A stretch of DNA of 64,000 nucleotides from Hydrogenophaga taeniospiralis CCUG 15921 (GCF_001592305.1 NZ_BCWR01000005.1:248001-312000); one strand, 5' to 3'; numbered from the stretch's first letter, positions 22,500 through 30,798 are shown. Numbers and translations: made by a program. The notes: a model not told the origin generated them from the sequence alone.

Positions 22500-22599
22500 G
22501 CGACCGCCTGCCATCCGCAGCGGGAGTCTGCAGGGCCGATGGCCCGGCGGACCCCGGCTTCGTGCAAAATCCTGCCAGTCCCTCACCCCCGGAGACCCC

Positions 22600-23124
22600 A
22601 TGCTGACCGAAGACGGCAAACACCTCTACGTCTCGTACGACGAATACCACAACCTCATCGAGAAGCTGGCGCTCAAGGTGTACCAATCGGGCTGGCAGTT
22701 CGACACCATCCTGTGCCTGGCGCGTGGGGGCATGCGTCCGGGTGACATCCTTTCGCGCATTTTCGACGTGCCGCTGGCCATCATGTCGACCAGCTCTTAC
22801 CGCGCCAACGCAGGCACGCAGCAAGGCAATCTGGACATCGCCCGCTACATCACCACGCCCAAGGGCGAGATCGCAGGCAAGGTGCTGCTGGTGGACGATC
22901 TGGCCGATTCGGGTCACACGCTCAAGGCGGTGATCGGGATGCTGAAAAACAACTACGCGCCCATCACCGAGCTGCGCAGCGCCGTGATCTGGACCAAGCA
23001 GCTGTCCACGTTTACGCCCGACTATTCGGTGGAGTTCCTGCCCACCAACCCCTGGATCCACCAGCCCTTCGAGGGTTACGACGCCATGCGTCCTGCGCAA
23101 CTGCTCGAAAAATGGAAGCTCTGA
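22600..23124 (+). CDS. Phosphoribosyltransferase (purine salvage type)
   Basis: A type I phosphoribosyltransferase of 174 residues. Seen: the PRPP-binding loop VLLVDDLADSGHTLKAV, an N-terminal YDEYHNLIEKLALKV, and the flexible-loop region CLARGGMRPGDILSRIF. Likely base is hypoxanthine, guanine or xanthine, but the sequence does not settle which. Its position after purA fits a purine-related job. The final Trp-rich segment (TNPWIHQPF) resembles Gpt-like proteins. Spacing to the next gene is 5 bases. Confidence 0.85.
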   Translation: MLTEDGKHLYVSYDEYHNLIEKLALKVYQSGWQFDTILCLARGGMRPGDILSRIFDVPLAIMSTSSYRANAGTQQGNLDIARYITTPKGEIAGKVLLVDDLADSGHTLKAVIGMLKNNYAPITELRSAVIWTKQLSTFTPDYSVEFLPTNPWIHQPFEGYDAMRPAQLLEKWKL

Positions 23125-23129
23125 TCTGA

Positions 23130-24320
23130 ATGCGCGAGATCTCCACACAGCTGATCCACCACCCCTATCGCCCACCCGAGGGCTTTGATGCCGTCGCGCC
23201 CGGCGTTCACAAGGCGTCCACCGTCATCTTCCCCAACGTGCAGGCCCTGCGCACACAGGAGTGGATGGACAAAAGCGGCTACACCTACGGCCTGCACGGC
23301 ACGCCCACCACTTTCATCCTGGAAGAACGCATCGCCACCGTGGAAGGCGGGCGCCACTGCGTGCTGGCGCCCAGCGGCCTGTCGGCCTTGTCGCTGGTGG
23401 ACATGGCCTTTCTGCGCCAGGGCGACGAACTGCTGATGCCCGACAACGCCTATGGCCCCGGCAAGACCTTTGCCGCCGGGGAACTGGCCGCCTGGGGTAT
23501 CACGCACCGCTACTACGATCCGCTCGACGCCGCCGATCTGGCCGCCAAGATGGGCCCGGCCACGCGCCTGGTCTGGCTGGAGGCCCCGGGCTCGATCACG
23601 CTGGAGTTTCCCGACATTCCCGCGCTGGTCGCGGTGGTGCGGGCGGCGAACCAGAGCCGTGGCGCCGAACGGCCCATCCTCACGGCGCTGGACAACACCT
23701 GGGGCGCGGGCATTGCGTTCAACGCCTTCGAGCTGGGGGTGGACGTGTCCATGCAGGCGCTGACCAAATACCCCAGCGGCGGCGCCGACGTGCTCATGGG
23801 GGCTGTCGTCACGCGCGACGAGGCGCTGCACCGGCAGGTTTTGCTGTGCCACATGCGGCTGGGCCTGGGCGTGAGCGGCAACGACACCGAACTCGTGCTG
23901 CGTGGCCTGAACAGCATGGCGCTGCGCTACCACGCGCAAGATGCCAGCACCCGCGAGCTCGCCACCTGGATGCAACAGCAAGACGGCGTGGTGCAGGTGC
24001 TGCACCCGGCCTTGCCCGGTTCTCCCGGCCACGAAGCCTGGCGCCGCGACGCCAAGGCTGCCGCATGTCTGTTCAGCGTGGTGTTTGATGAACGCTTCAG
24101 CCAGGCGCAGATCGACGCTTTCTGCGACAGCCTGCGTTTGTTCAAGCTGGGCTGGAGCTGGGCCGGCCCCATCAGCCTGTGTGCGCCCTACAACGTGTCT
24201 GCTATCCGCACCGCAGCCTGGCCCCACAAGGGCGGCCTGGTGCGCTTTGCCGTCGGCCTGGAGGCCGTGGACGACCTGCGTGCCGACCTGGCGCAGGCGC
24301 TCGCCACGCTCCACGCCTGA
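23130..24320 (+). CDS. metC: Cystathionine beta-lyase (Cys/Met metabolism PLP enzyme)
   Basis: A PLP enzyme of the trans-sulfuration family, most likely splitting cystathionine to homocysteine, pyruvate and ammonia. Seen in 396 residues: the YTYGLHGTPTTFILEERIA N-terminal cofactor region, the LAPSGLSALSLV segment, and the PLP lysine at about 213 in ALTKYPSGGADVLMG. The C-terminus (WAGPISLCAPYN, GLVRFAVGLE) is typical of MetC. Related lyases of this fold cannot be fully excluded. Confidence 0.88.
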   Translation: MREISTQLIHHPYRPPEGFDAVAPGVHKASTVIFPNVQALRTQEWMDKSGYTYGLHGTPTTFILEERIATVEGGRHCVLAPSGLSALSLVDMAFLRQGDELLMPDNAYGPGKTFAAGELAAWGITHRYYDPLDAADLAAKMGPATRLVWLEAPGSITLEFPDIPALVAVVRAANQSRGAERPILTALDNTWGAGIAFNAFELGVDVSMQALTKYPSGGADVLMGAVVTRDEALHRQVLLCHMRLGLGVSGNDTELVLRGLNSMALRYHAQDASTRELATWMQQQDGVVQVLHPALPGSPGHEAWRRDAKAAACLFSVVFDERFSQAQIDAFCDSLRLFKLGWSWAGPISLCAPYNVSAIRTAAWPHKGGLVRFAVGLEAVDDLRADLAQALATLHA

Positions 24321-24354
24321 CATTTCCTTCAACCCACCCACCCGAAAGACTGCT

Positions 24355-24552
24355 TTGGCCACTCCCAACTACGGATACGAAAAACGCCAGCGCGAGCTCG
24401 CCAAGAAGAAAAAGAAGGAAGAGAAGCTCAAAGCCAAGGCCGCGGGCAAGCACCACAGCGAGTCCGATGCGCCCGAAGGTCCGGGCGAGGACAACACCGA
24501 CGCCAGCGATGCAGCACCCGCGGCCGGCGAGGGGTCGACCGCCGCAGACTGA
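24355..24552 (+). CDS. Small lysine-rich protein of unknown function
   Basis: A 65-residue frame starting at TTG 24355 (GAAAG about 10 bases upstream). The first half is strongly basic and helical (YGYEKRQRELAKKKKKEEK), the second half acidic and Ala/Glu-rich (SDAPEGPGEDNTDASDAAP). It resembles short conserved proteins seen in Burkholderiales, which I recognise by pattern only; no function is known to me. It lies 34 bases after metC and converges on selU. Confidence 0.65.
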   Translation: MATPNYGYEKRQRELAKKKKKEEKLKAKAAGKHHSESDAPEGPGEDNTDASDAAPAAGEGSTAAD

Positions 24553-24600
24553 CGGCGCATACGGGTCCATCGCTTCCGCCGCGTGGCACCCCGTGCCCGA

Positions 24601-25683
24601 TCAGGCGGGCGAGGGCGATGCAGCGGGCCCCGTGGCGATGAGCTCGCGTGCGGCATCGGCCAGAGCCTCGGCCGAACGGTCGCGCAGCACACAGGGCCGC
24701 GCCTGGCCGTAGCATTTGAAGTTGCGCGCAATCGACTGCGCGTACATCGGGTCGTAGTGCTGGGTCAGGAGTTCGAGCACCACCTCCGGCGTGTGTCCCT
24801 GCTGAACCTTCTCGATCCACGCCGACACCACCGCCTTGCCGCGCAGCTCGGTCAGGGCTTCCAGCCGGTGGCAGAAATGGGCACTGTCTTTCACGAAAAA
24901 ATCGTAGTCCTCCAGCAGCAGCGCCACCCGCTCGGGATCTGACAGCTGCAGGTCGATGCAGGGACTCTCGCGCATGGCCTCGATCAGGGCGTCGGGCACG
25001 CGCACATTGCCCACCTTCTTGCTCTCGCTCTCCACGTACACCGGGCGCGACGGATCGAAGTGCCGCAACGCGTCCCATACCAAGCTGTCAAAACGCTTCT
25101 GGCTGGGCTGTTCCTGGCCCGGGATGTGGCCCAGCACCGAGCTGCGGTGGCTGGCCAGCGCCTCCAGATCGAGCACCTGCGCGCCCTGGGCGGCGAGCGC
25201 CTGCAGCAGGCGCGTCTTGCCGCTGCCCGTGGGGCCGCAGACCACGCGCCAGTGCAGCCGGGTGGCCAGGCCGGGGATGGAGGCGACGAGGGCGGCGCGC
25301 CAGGCCTTGTAACCCCCCTCGATCAGCGTGACGTGAAAGCCGATGGCGCCCAGGATGGTGGCCAGGGCGCCGCTGCGGTTGCCGCCGCGCCAGCAGTACA
25401 CCAGCGGCTTCCAGCCGCGTGGTTTGTCGATCACCTCGCGCTCGATGTGGGCGGCGATGTTGCGCGCGGACAGCGCAGCGCCGCGTTTTTTGGCCTCAAA
25501 CGGGTTGACCTGCTTGTACATCGTGCCGATGTCGATGCGCTCCTGGTTGTTGAGCGTGGGCCAGTTGATGGCCCCGGGCACGTGGTCGAGCGCGTGTTCG
25601 TCTTCGGTGCGGGCGTCTATGACGGTGTCGAAGCTGTCGAGTCGGGCCAGGGCTTCGGCGGCGGGCAGGGTATGAACGGGCAT
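24601..25683 (-). CDS. selU: tRNA 2-selenouridine/geranyl-2-thiouridine synthase
   Basis: Replaces the sulfur of 2-thiouridine at the tRNA wobble position with selenium through a geranylated intermediate. Seen in 360 residues: an N-terminal rhodanese domain with catalytic Cys97 in YCWRGGNRSG, then a P-loop domain with GPTGSGKT (150-157) and the ESESKKVGN and VPDALIEAM segments typical of SelU. Also called YbbB or MnmH. The start is 6 bases after the esterase stop, so the two may share a transcript. No selD or selA is in the window. Confidence 0.93.
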   Translation of the reverse strand: MPVHTLPAAEALARLDSFDTVIDARTEDEHALDHVPGAINWPTLNNQERIDIGTMYKQVNPFEAKKRGAALSARNIAAHIEREVIDKPRGWKPLVYCWRGGNRSGALATILGAIGFHVTLIEGGYKAWRAALVASIPGLATRLHWRVVCGPTGSGKTRLLQALAAQGAQVLDLEALASHRSSVLGHIPGQEQPSQKRFDSLVWDALRHFDPSRPVYVESESKKVGNVRVPDALIEAMRESPCIDLQLSDPERVALLLEDYDFFVKDSAHFCHRLEALTELRGKAVVSAWIEKVQQGHTPEVVLELLTQHYDPMYAQSIARNFKCYGQARPCVLRDRSAEALADAARELIATGPAASPSPA

Positions 25684-25689
25684 ACCGGA

Positions 25690-26364
25690 TTATCGTTTCG
25701 GCAGCAGCGGAGTCAGCGCGGGCCAGACGTTGGCCAGCAGCGTGGGTTGGGCGCTCTCGTTGGGGTGCATGCGGTCGCTCTGGAACAGCTTGGTGGGGTC
25801 TTCGAGGTCGGCCACGCCTTTGAGCAGGAAGGGCACGAGCGCGGTCTTTTCCTCGCGTGCCACCTGGGTGAACACTTCGCGGAACTCCTGCGCGTAGCGC
25901 TCGCCGTAGTTGGGTGGCATTTCCATGCCCACCAGCAGCACCCGTGCGCCGGCTTCGCGCGACAGGCGCACCATGGAGCGCAGGTTGTCGCGCGTGACGG
26001 ACAGCGGCAGACCCCGCAATGCATCGTTGGCGCCGAGCTCGATCACCACCACCGCCGGTTGGTGTTGCCGAAGCAGGGCGGGCAGGCGGGATCGCCCACC
26101 CGAGCTGGTGTCGGCACTGACGCCGGCGTTGACCACGCGGGCGTTCATCTTCTGGCTGCTCAGGCGCTGCGCCAGCAGGGCCACCCAGCCGCTGCCGCGC
26201 CGCAGACCGTATTCGGCGCTCAGCGAGTCGCCCACCACCAGGATGACGGGCGTCGCGTTGCTGGCGATGCTGGCGGTGTGGGTCGCGGCTTGCGCCAGCG
26301 CGCTTCCGATTGACCCCGTCGCCGCGACCAGCAGGCCCAGCGCGTTAAAGTGACGTCGATTCAA
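25690..26364 (-). CDS. GDSL/SGNH-family esterase, exported (TesA-like lysophospholipase/arylesterase)
   Basis: A 224-residue serine esterase of the TesA type acting in the periplasm. Seen: a signal peptide (RRHFNALGLLVAATG up to ALAQA), block I GDSLS (Ser47), block III GAND, and the block V DxxH in SDRMHPNE. The start is a TTG at 26364, with GGAAGGG about 8 bases upstream on the minus strand. It is divergent from the YbbA-like ATPase; the two start codons are only 15 bases apart. The TesA-YbbA pairing is conserved in E. coli too. Confidence 0.85.
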   Translation of the reverse strand: MNRRHFNALGLLVAATGSIGSALAQAATHTASIASNATPVILVVGDSLSAEYGLRRGSGWVALLAQRLSSQKMNARVVNAGVSADTSSGGRSRLPALLRQHQPAVVVIELGANDALRGLPLSVTRDNLRSMVRLSREAGARVLLVGMEMPPNYGERYAQEFREVFTQVAREEKTALVPFLLKGVADLEDPTKLFQSDRMHPNESAQPTLLANVWPALTPLLPKR

Positions 26365-26379
26365 CTTGAGAGCCCTTCC

Positions 26380-27066
26380 ATGTCCGAAGTGATGATTGCC
26401 GTGCAGCACGTGTTCAAGTCGGTTGTCGACTCCACGGGATCCCTGACGATTTTGCGCGATATCGATTTCACCTTGAACAGAGGGGAAACCGCCGCCATCG
26501 TGGGCGCGTCTGGGTCGGGCAAGAGCACGCTGCTGTCCATTGTGGCCGGGTTGGATACACCCAGCAGCGGCACAGTTCACATCGATGGCGTCGATCTGTT
26601 CGCGCTCGACGAAGACCAGCGCGCCGCCCTGCGGGCGCAGAAGGTGGGTTTTGTGTTCCAGAGCTTCCAACTGCTGGGCAACCTCACCGCGCTGGAAAAC
26701 GTGATGCTTCCGCTGGAACTCGCCGGACGGCGCGACGCCCGCGCCGCGGCCACCGCCATGTTGCAGCGGGTGGGTCTGGGCGAGCGGCTTGCCAGCTACC
26801 CCAAGGTGCTGTCGGGCGGGGAGCAGCAGCGCGTCGCGCTGGCGCGTGCCTTTGTGATGCAGCCCGCCGTGCTGCTGGCCGACGAACCCACCGGTAGCCT
26901 GGATTTCGCCACCGGCGGCAAGATCATGGAGCTGATGTTCGATCTGAACCGCGAGCAGGGCACAACGCTGGTGCTGGTCACGCACGACCGCGCCATCGCC
27001 CAGCGCTGCGAGCGGCGCATCACCATCGAAGCCGGACAGGTGGCCGATCTGGAAGCGGTGCTCTGA
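26380..27066 (+). CDS. ybbA: ABC transporter ATPase, YbbA/LolD-like
   Basis: A 228-residue ATP-binding subunit of the MacB/LolD/YbbA class. Seen: Walker A GASGSGKS, Q-loop VFQSFQLLGNLTALENV, signature LSGGEQQR, Walker B VLLADEPTGSLD, and the H-loop LVTHDR. The large partner permease (YbbP-like) is not next to it; the following gene is on the other strand. ATG 26380 (GAGAG upstream) is preferred over the GTG at 26350 that overlaps the divergent gene. Confidence 0.9.
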   Translation: MSEVMIAVQHVFKSVVDSTGSLTILRDIDFTLNRGETAAIVGASGSGKSTLLSIVAGLDTPSSGTVHIDGVDLFALDEDQRAALRAQKVGFVFQSFQLLGNLTALENVMLPLELAGRRDARAAATAMLQRVGLGERLASYPKVLSGGEQQRVALARAFVMQPAVLLADEPTGSLDFATGGKIMELMFDLNREQGTTLVLVTHDRAIAQRCERRITIEAGQVADLEAVL

Positions 27067-27070
27067 GGGG

Positions 27071-27442
27071 TCAGTCCGGCCTGCCGCGCAGCCGCTGCCA
27101 GAGGGTGGCGACCCGTTCGGTCAGGCCCAGCGCGCTCGCCGAACCGCTTTGCAGTGTGCTGACCAGCCGCGCCAGCACCTCGGCCTGGGCGGGAATCGGA
27201 CCAAAGAACAGCACCTGATCGCCGCGCGCCAGCAGCATGGTGGGGAAGGTCTCGATGTCGATGTCGAGCTCGTCCAGCAGATCGGCCTCGTCTTCGATGT
27301 CCAGCCAGCGCCAGCGCACGTCCTTGAACTCGTGTGCAGCCTGTTCGACCACGGCGTGCCAGTCGCGGCAGGTGCTGCACCATTCGGCGCACAGGCAGAC
27401 GGCGGACAGGGTTTCGGAGGTTTCAGGCGGGTTGCGGGGCAT
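27071..27442 (-). CDS. Thioredoxin-like protein with WCSTC motif
   Basis: A 123-residue thioredoxin-fold protein. The redox motif is WCSTC (Cys22, Cys25) instead of the classical WCGPC, and the downstream cis-proline region FPTMLLARGD is intact. No signal peptide is visible, so it probably acts in the cytoplasm. An in-frame extension reaches 27517 but overlaps rlmB, and ATG 27442 starts just before the fold. It converges on ybbA with 4 bases between the stops. Partner unknown. Confidence 0.8.
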   Translation of the reverse strand: MPRNPPETSETLSAVCLCAEWCSTCRDWHAVVEQAAHEFKDVRWRWLDIEDEADLLDELDIDIETFPTMLLARGDQVLFFGPIPAQAEVLARLVSTLQSGSASALGLTERVATLWQRLRGRPD

Positions 27443-27503
27443 GCCGGGATTCTCGCAGGCCTTGGCCCGTCGGCGCCCGGGCGGCTGCGTCGATAATCGG
27501 GCG

Positions 27504-28250
27504 ATGTCTTCTCCCAAAGTGCTGTTCGGCTTTCACGCCGTGGGCGTGCGCCTGAAAACCGCGCCGCAATCCATCATCGAAATCTACTTCGAGCCGACAC
27601 GGCGCGATGCCCGCATGCGCCAGTTTCTGGAGCGCGCCCGGGAAGCCAACGCGCGGCTCATCGAGGCCGATGGCCTGCGCATCGCCAAGCTCGCCGGCAG
27701 CCATGGCCACCAGGGCGTGGCTGCGCGGGTCGAAGCGCTGCCCCAGGCGCATTCGCTCGACGAGCTGCTGGAGAAGCTGGAGGCCGACGGCGTGGCGCCG
27801 CTGCTGCTGGTGCTCGACGGCATCACCGACCCGCACAACCTGGGCGCCTGCCTGCGCGTGGCTGATGGCTCGGGCGCGCACGCGGTGATCGCGCCCAAGG
27901 ACCACGCGGCCGGCATCAACGCCACCGTGGCCAAGGTGGCCAGCGGCGCGGCCGAAACCATGCCGTACTTCATGGTGACCAACCTGGCGCGCACCCTGGG
28001 CGAACTCAAGGAGCGCAACATCTGGATCATTGGCACCAGCGATGACGCCCCCAATACGCTGTACCAGGTGGACCTCAAAGGCCCGGTAGCACTGGTGCTG
28101 GGCGCCGAAGGCGAGGGCATGCGCCAGCTCACGCGCAAGACCTGCGACGAACTGGTCAGCATCCCGATGCGCGGCGCGGTGGAGAGCCTCAACGTCTCGG
28201 TGGCCAGCGGCGTCTGCCTCTACGAAGCGCTGCGTCAAAGGACTGGATGA
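27504..28250 (+). CDS. rlmB: 23S rRNA 2'-O-methyltransferase RlmB (SpoU family)
   Basis: Methylates the 2'-OH of G2251 in 23S rRNA (E. coli numbering). Seen in 248 residues: the N-terminal substrate-binding domain (LFGFHAVGVRLKTAP) and the SPOUT knot motifs (LDGITDPHNLGACLRVADG, LVLGAEGEGMRQLTRKTCD, IPMRGAVESLNVSVASG). The ATG at 27504 gives the standard RlmB start. Frame further upstream is open only by chance over the divergent thioredoxin-like gene. Confidence 0.95.
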   Translation: MSSPKVLFGFHAVGVRLKTAPQSIIEIYFEPTRRDARMRQFLERAREANARLIEADGLRIAKLAGSHGHQGVAARVEALPQAHSLDELLEKLEADGVAPLLLVLDGITDPHNLGACLRVADGSGAHAVIAPKDHAAGINATVAKVASGAAETMPYFMVTNLARTLGELKERNIWIIGTSDDAPNTLYQVDLKGPVALVLGAEGEGMRQLTRKTCDELVSIPMRGAVESLNVSVASGVCLYEALRQRTG

Positions 28251-28260
28251 ATCCCCCCTG

Positions 28261-28317
28261 CGCCGCCTTCGGCGTCACCCCCTCCAGGGGGCGCCAGCAG
28301 CGGTCCGGCAAAGCCGG
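28261..28317 (+). repeat. Intergenic multi-hairpin element, copy A
   Basis: Three hairpins in the rlmB-sirtuin gap: CGCCG-CCTT-CGGCG (28261-28274), CCCCCT-CC-AGGGGG (28278-28291) and CCGGC-AAA-GCCGG (28305-28317). The last two, with nearly the same spacing, recur between yejA and yejB (54879-54917), including the identical 13-mer CCGGCAAAGCCGG followed by a CCGCG block. This marks a repeated palindromic element of the genome. Confidence 0.7.
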
Positions 28318-28388
28318 CCCCGCGCTGGCCTTGGCTGGTGCATCCCCTCGCACCTGGAACCGTTGCTCTTTCGGGCCGGAGGGCTGAC

Positions 28389-29120
28389 ATGTCCGTTGCG
28401 CAAATGGTTCGCCAGTGGATCGGGAGCGCAAACCACATCGCCGTGCTCACCGGTGCGGGCATGAGCGCAGAGTCTGGCGTGCCCACGTTTCGCGACGCCC
28501 AGACCGGCCTGTGGGCGCGGTTCAAACCCGAAGACCTGGCCACCGAGGACGCGTTTCGTGCCCACCCGCGTCGCGTGTGGGACTGGTACCAGTTTCGCCG
28601 CGACATGATCGCCCCGGTGGAGCCCAACGCCGGGCATCGGGCGCTGGCGGCCTTTCAGCAGCGCCACCCGGGCCGGCTCACGCTCATCACGCAGAACGTG
28701 GACGGTCTGCACCAGCGCGCGGGCAGCGCCGAAGCGATCGCCCTGCACGGCAACCTGGCCGATGACCGTTGGCTGGACATGCCGCGCGACTGTTGCCACC
28801 CCGAGTTTGTCGAGGCCGGTCATCCACCCCATTGCCCCACCTGCGGCAACCTGCGGCGCCCGGCCGTGGTCTGGTTTGGCGAGATGCTGCCGCTGGCCGC
28901 GCTGGACGCGGCGCAGAAAGCCGCGAGCGGCTGCGACCTGATGCTGGTCGTCGGTACTTCGGGCGTGGTCTACCCGGCCGCCGGCCTGGCGCACGCCGCG
29001 CACCGGCGCGGCGCCCGGGTGGTGGTGATCAACCCTGAGGCGACCGAACTGGACGCCGTGGCCGACTTGTGCCTGCGCGAACCTGCGGCACAATGCCTGC
29101 CAATACTGCTGGAGGATTGA
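28389..29120 (+). CDS. cobB: NAD-dependent protein deacylase, sirtuin (CobB/SIRT5-like)
   Basis: Removes acyl groups from lysines using NAD. Seen in 243 residues: [28 protein letters not shown], catalytic His in ALHGNL, and zinc cysteines in the CCHPEF and HCPTCGN segments. A Y-x-x-R pair (YQFR) follows the DWxW stretch; in CobB and SIRT5 such a pair reads the acid of succinyl- or malonyl-lysine, so desuccinylase activity is plausible. ATG 28389 has GGAGGG just upstream. The next gene starts directly after its stop codon. Confidence 0.92.
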   Translation: MSVAQMVRQWIGSANHIAVLTGAGMSAESGVPTFRDAQTGLWARFKPEDLATEDAFRAHPRRVWDWYQFRRDMIAPVEPNAGHRALAAFQQRHPGRLTLITQNVDGLHQRAGSAEAIALHGNLADDRWLDMPRDCCHPEFVEAGHPPHCPTCGNLRRPAVVWFGEMLPLAALDAAQKAASGCDLMLVVGTSGVVYPAAGLAHAAHRRGARVVVINPEATELDAVADLCLREPAAQCLPILLED

Positions 29121-29474
29121 ATGACGAGAACATCTGCACAACGCGCCGGGTTGGTGGCCGTCCTGAGCGTCGCCTTGTTCGCGGCGGCTTGCACCCAGGA
29201 GCAGCAGAACAAGTTCAGCCGGGAGATCCAGAACTGGACCGGCACCAACGGCGTGCTCGAGGTCTACGCCGGCGACAAGGTGGTGCGCCGCTTCCTGCGG
29301 ATCGACAAGATCAGCACCGCGCTCGGCACCGACGACAACACCCCCCGCGCCTACCGCTATGGCTACGGCGTGCTCGACGAAAACCTGAACATGCAGGTCG
29401 ATCCGGGCGAGAAGAAGGTCTATTTCGAGATCAGCGACTACACCAACGCCGTGTTTTTCGAGAGTCCGCGCTGA
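29121..29474 (+). CDS. Small lipoprotein of unknown function
   Basis: A 117-residue protein with a signal peptide and lipobox (FAAAC, Cys24), followed by an about 90-residue domain with a short beta-rich look (GVLEVYAGDKVVRRFLRIDK, RYGYGVLDENLN, YFEISDYTNAVFFES). I do not recognise the family. GGAGG sits at the end of the sirtuin gene, so translation is likely linked to it. Followed after 47 bases by the Yip1-domain gene. Confidence 0.75.
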   Translation: MTRTSAQRAGLVAVLSVALFAAACTQEQQNKFSREIQNWTGTNGVLEVYAGDKVVRRFLRIDKISTALGTDDNTPRAYRYGYGVLDENLNMQVDPGEKKVYFEISDYTNAVFFESPR

Positions 29475-29521
29475 AGCTGGTTTCATTCAGGCAACCGTCC
29501 TTTCATTTCAAGGAGTGACCC

Positions 29522-30760
29522 ATGAACATCGTCGAACGCGTGCAAGCCATCCTGCTCAAACCGGTGGAGACCTGGCCGGTCATCGAACAGGAGTCCACCG
29601 ATGCCCAGGGCATCTACAAGAACTACCTGATTTACCTCGCGGCGATTCCGGCCGTGGCCGGCTTCATCGGTATGAGCCTGGTGGGCGCCGGCGCCATGGG
29701 CATGAGCTTTCGGGTCCCGATCGTGGCCGGACTGGGCAACATGGTGGTGGGCTACGTGCTCTCGCTGGTCATGATCTATGTGCTGGCCATGATCACCAAT
29801 GCCCTGGCGCCGAGTTTCCAGGGTGAGAAGAACCAGCTCAACGCGCTCAAACTGATCGCGTTCGGCTCCACCGCCGGCATGGTGGGCGGCGTCTTCAGCC
29901 TGATTCCCATGCTGTCCGTGCTGGGGCTGCTCGCGGCGCTGTATTCCATCTATCTGGTCTACACCGGCATACCCGTGCTGATGAAAGCGCCCAAGGAGAA
30001 GGCGGCGGTGTATACCGCCGTGGTGGTGGTCTGCGGCATCGTCGCCGGCATCATCCTGGGCGCGGCCAGCGCGCTGTTCAGCGGCGGCGGACCGGGCTAC
30101 ATGATGGGTGGCGGACGCCCGGACGCCGGCGACGTCAGCATCAAGCTGCCGGGCACCGAGATCACGCTGGACACGGCCAAGCTCGAAGAAGCGAGCAAAA
30201 AAATGGAAGCCGCCAGCAAGAAGATGGAAGAGGCTCAAGCCCGGGGCGACAGCGCCGCGGCCGGCCAGGCCATGAACGAAATGATGGGCGCCGCCCTGGG
30301 CGGGAAGGGGGGCAAGCCCTTTGCACCCGACGTGCTGCAGGGTTATGTGCCCGCCACGCTCGCTGGCCTGAGCCGCAGCACGCTCGAAGCCCGCTCCGAC
30401 AACGCCATGGGCATGAACTTCACCAGCGTCACGGCCGAATACGAAAAGGACGATCGCGTTCTGGAAGTCAAGGTGCAGGATATTGGCGCCGTGCCCGCCC
30501 TGGCGATGGCCATGGGCGCCTGGGCCCAGTCCACGGTCAACCGCGAAACCCAGGAAGAGGTGGAGCGCATCTATCAGAAAGACGGCGTGTCCATCAAAGA
30601 GGAATACCGCAAGGATGGCAGTCGTGCCGAGATGGCCCTGATGCTGCCCAACGGCGTGATGGTTGAGGTCAGTGGCAACAACCTCGACATGGATGCCGTG
30701 CGCAGCGCCGTGGCGACCCTGGACACCAAGGGCATGGCGGGCTTGCAGCGCCAGCCATAA
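29522..30760 (+). CDS. Yip1-domain membrane protein with long C-terminal domain
   Basis: A 412-residue protein. The N-terminal 190 residues form a Yip1 domain with about five membrane helices, starting with the typical RVQAILLKPVETWPVIEQE. After about residue 195 comes a Gly-rich linker, a short KLEEASKKMEAASKKMEEAQ coiled coil, and a soluble C-terminal part (about 270-412) with alternating beta segments that I do not recognise. AAGGAG lies 7 bases before the ATG. Function in bacteria is unknown; membrane trafficking roles of eukaryotic Yip1 should not be assumed. Confidence 0.75.
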   Translation: MNIVERVQAILLKPVETWPVIEQESTDAQGIYKNYLIYLAAIPAVAGFIGMSLVGAGAMGMSFRVPIVAGLGNMVVGYVLSLVMIYVLAMITNALAPSFQGEKNQLNALKLIAFGSTAGMVGGVFSLIPMLSVLGLLAALYSIYLVYTGIPVLMKAPKEKAAVYTAVVVVCGIVAGIILGAASALFSGGGPGYMMGGGRPDAGDVSIKLPGTEITLDTAKLEEASKKMEAASKKMEEAQARGDSAAAGQAMNEMMGAALGGKGGKPFAPDVLQGYVPATLAGLSRSTLEARSDNAMGMNFTSVTAEYEKDDRVLEVKVQDIGAVPALAMAMGAWAQSTVNRETQEEVERIYQKDGVSIKEEYRKDGSRAEMALMLPNGVMVEVSGNNLDMDAVRSAVATLDTKGMAGLQRQP

Positions 30761-30777
30761 GCGCCGGTACGGCCTGT

Positions 30778-30790
30778 GCGCCTTGGGCGC
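30778..30790. terminator. Small hairpin between convergent genes
   Basis: GCGCC-TTG-GGCGC lies between the stops of the Yip1-domain gene and the convergent chromate transporter gene. No T-run follows on either strand, so a terminator role is only a suggestion. Confidence 0.25.
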
Positions 30791-30798
30791 CCTGCCTC

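Noticed and set aside
22533-22545. GGGCC-GAT-GGCCC hairpin between purA and the phosphoribosyltransferase gene
   Set aside because: A five-base-pair stem with no T-run, so not counted as a terminator.
24601-25683. Selenium-dependent system around selU
   Set aside because: No selD, selA, selB or selenoprotein gene is visible here; only the tRNA-modifying enzyme is supported.
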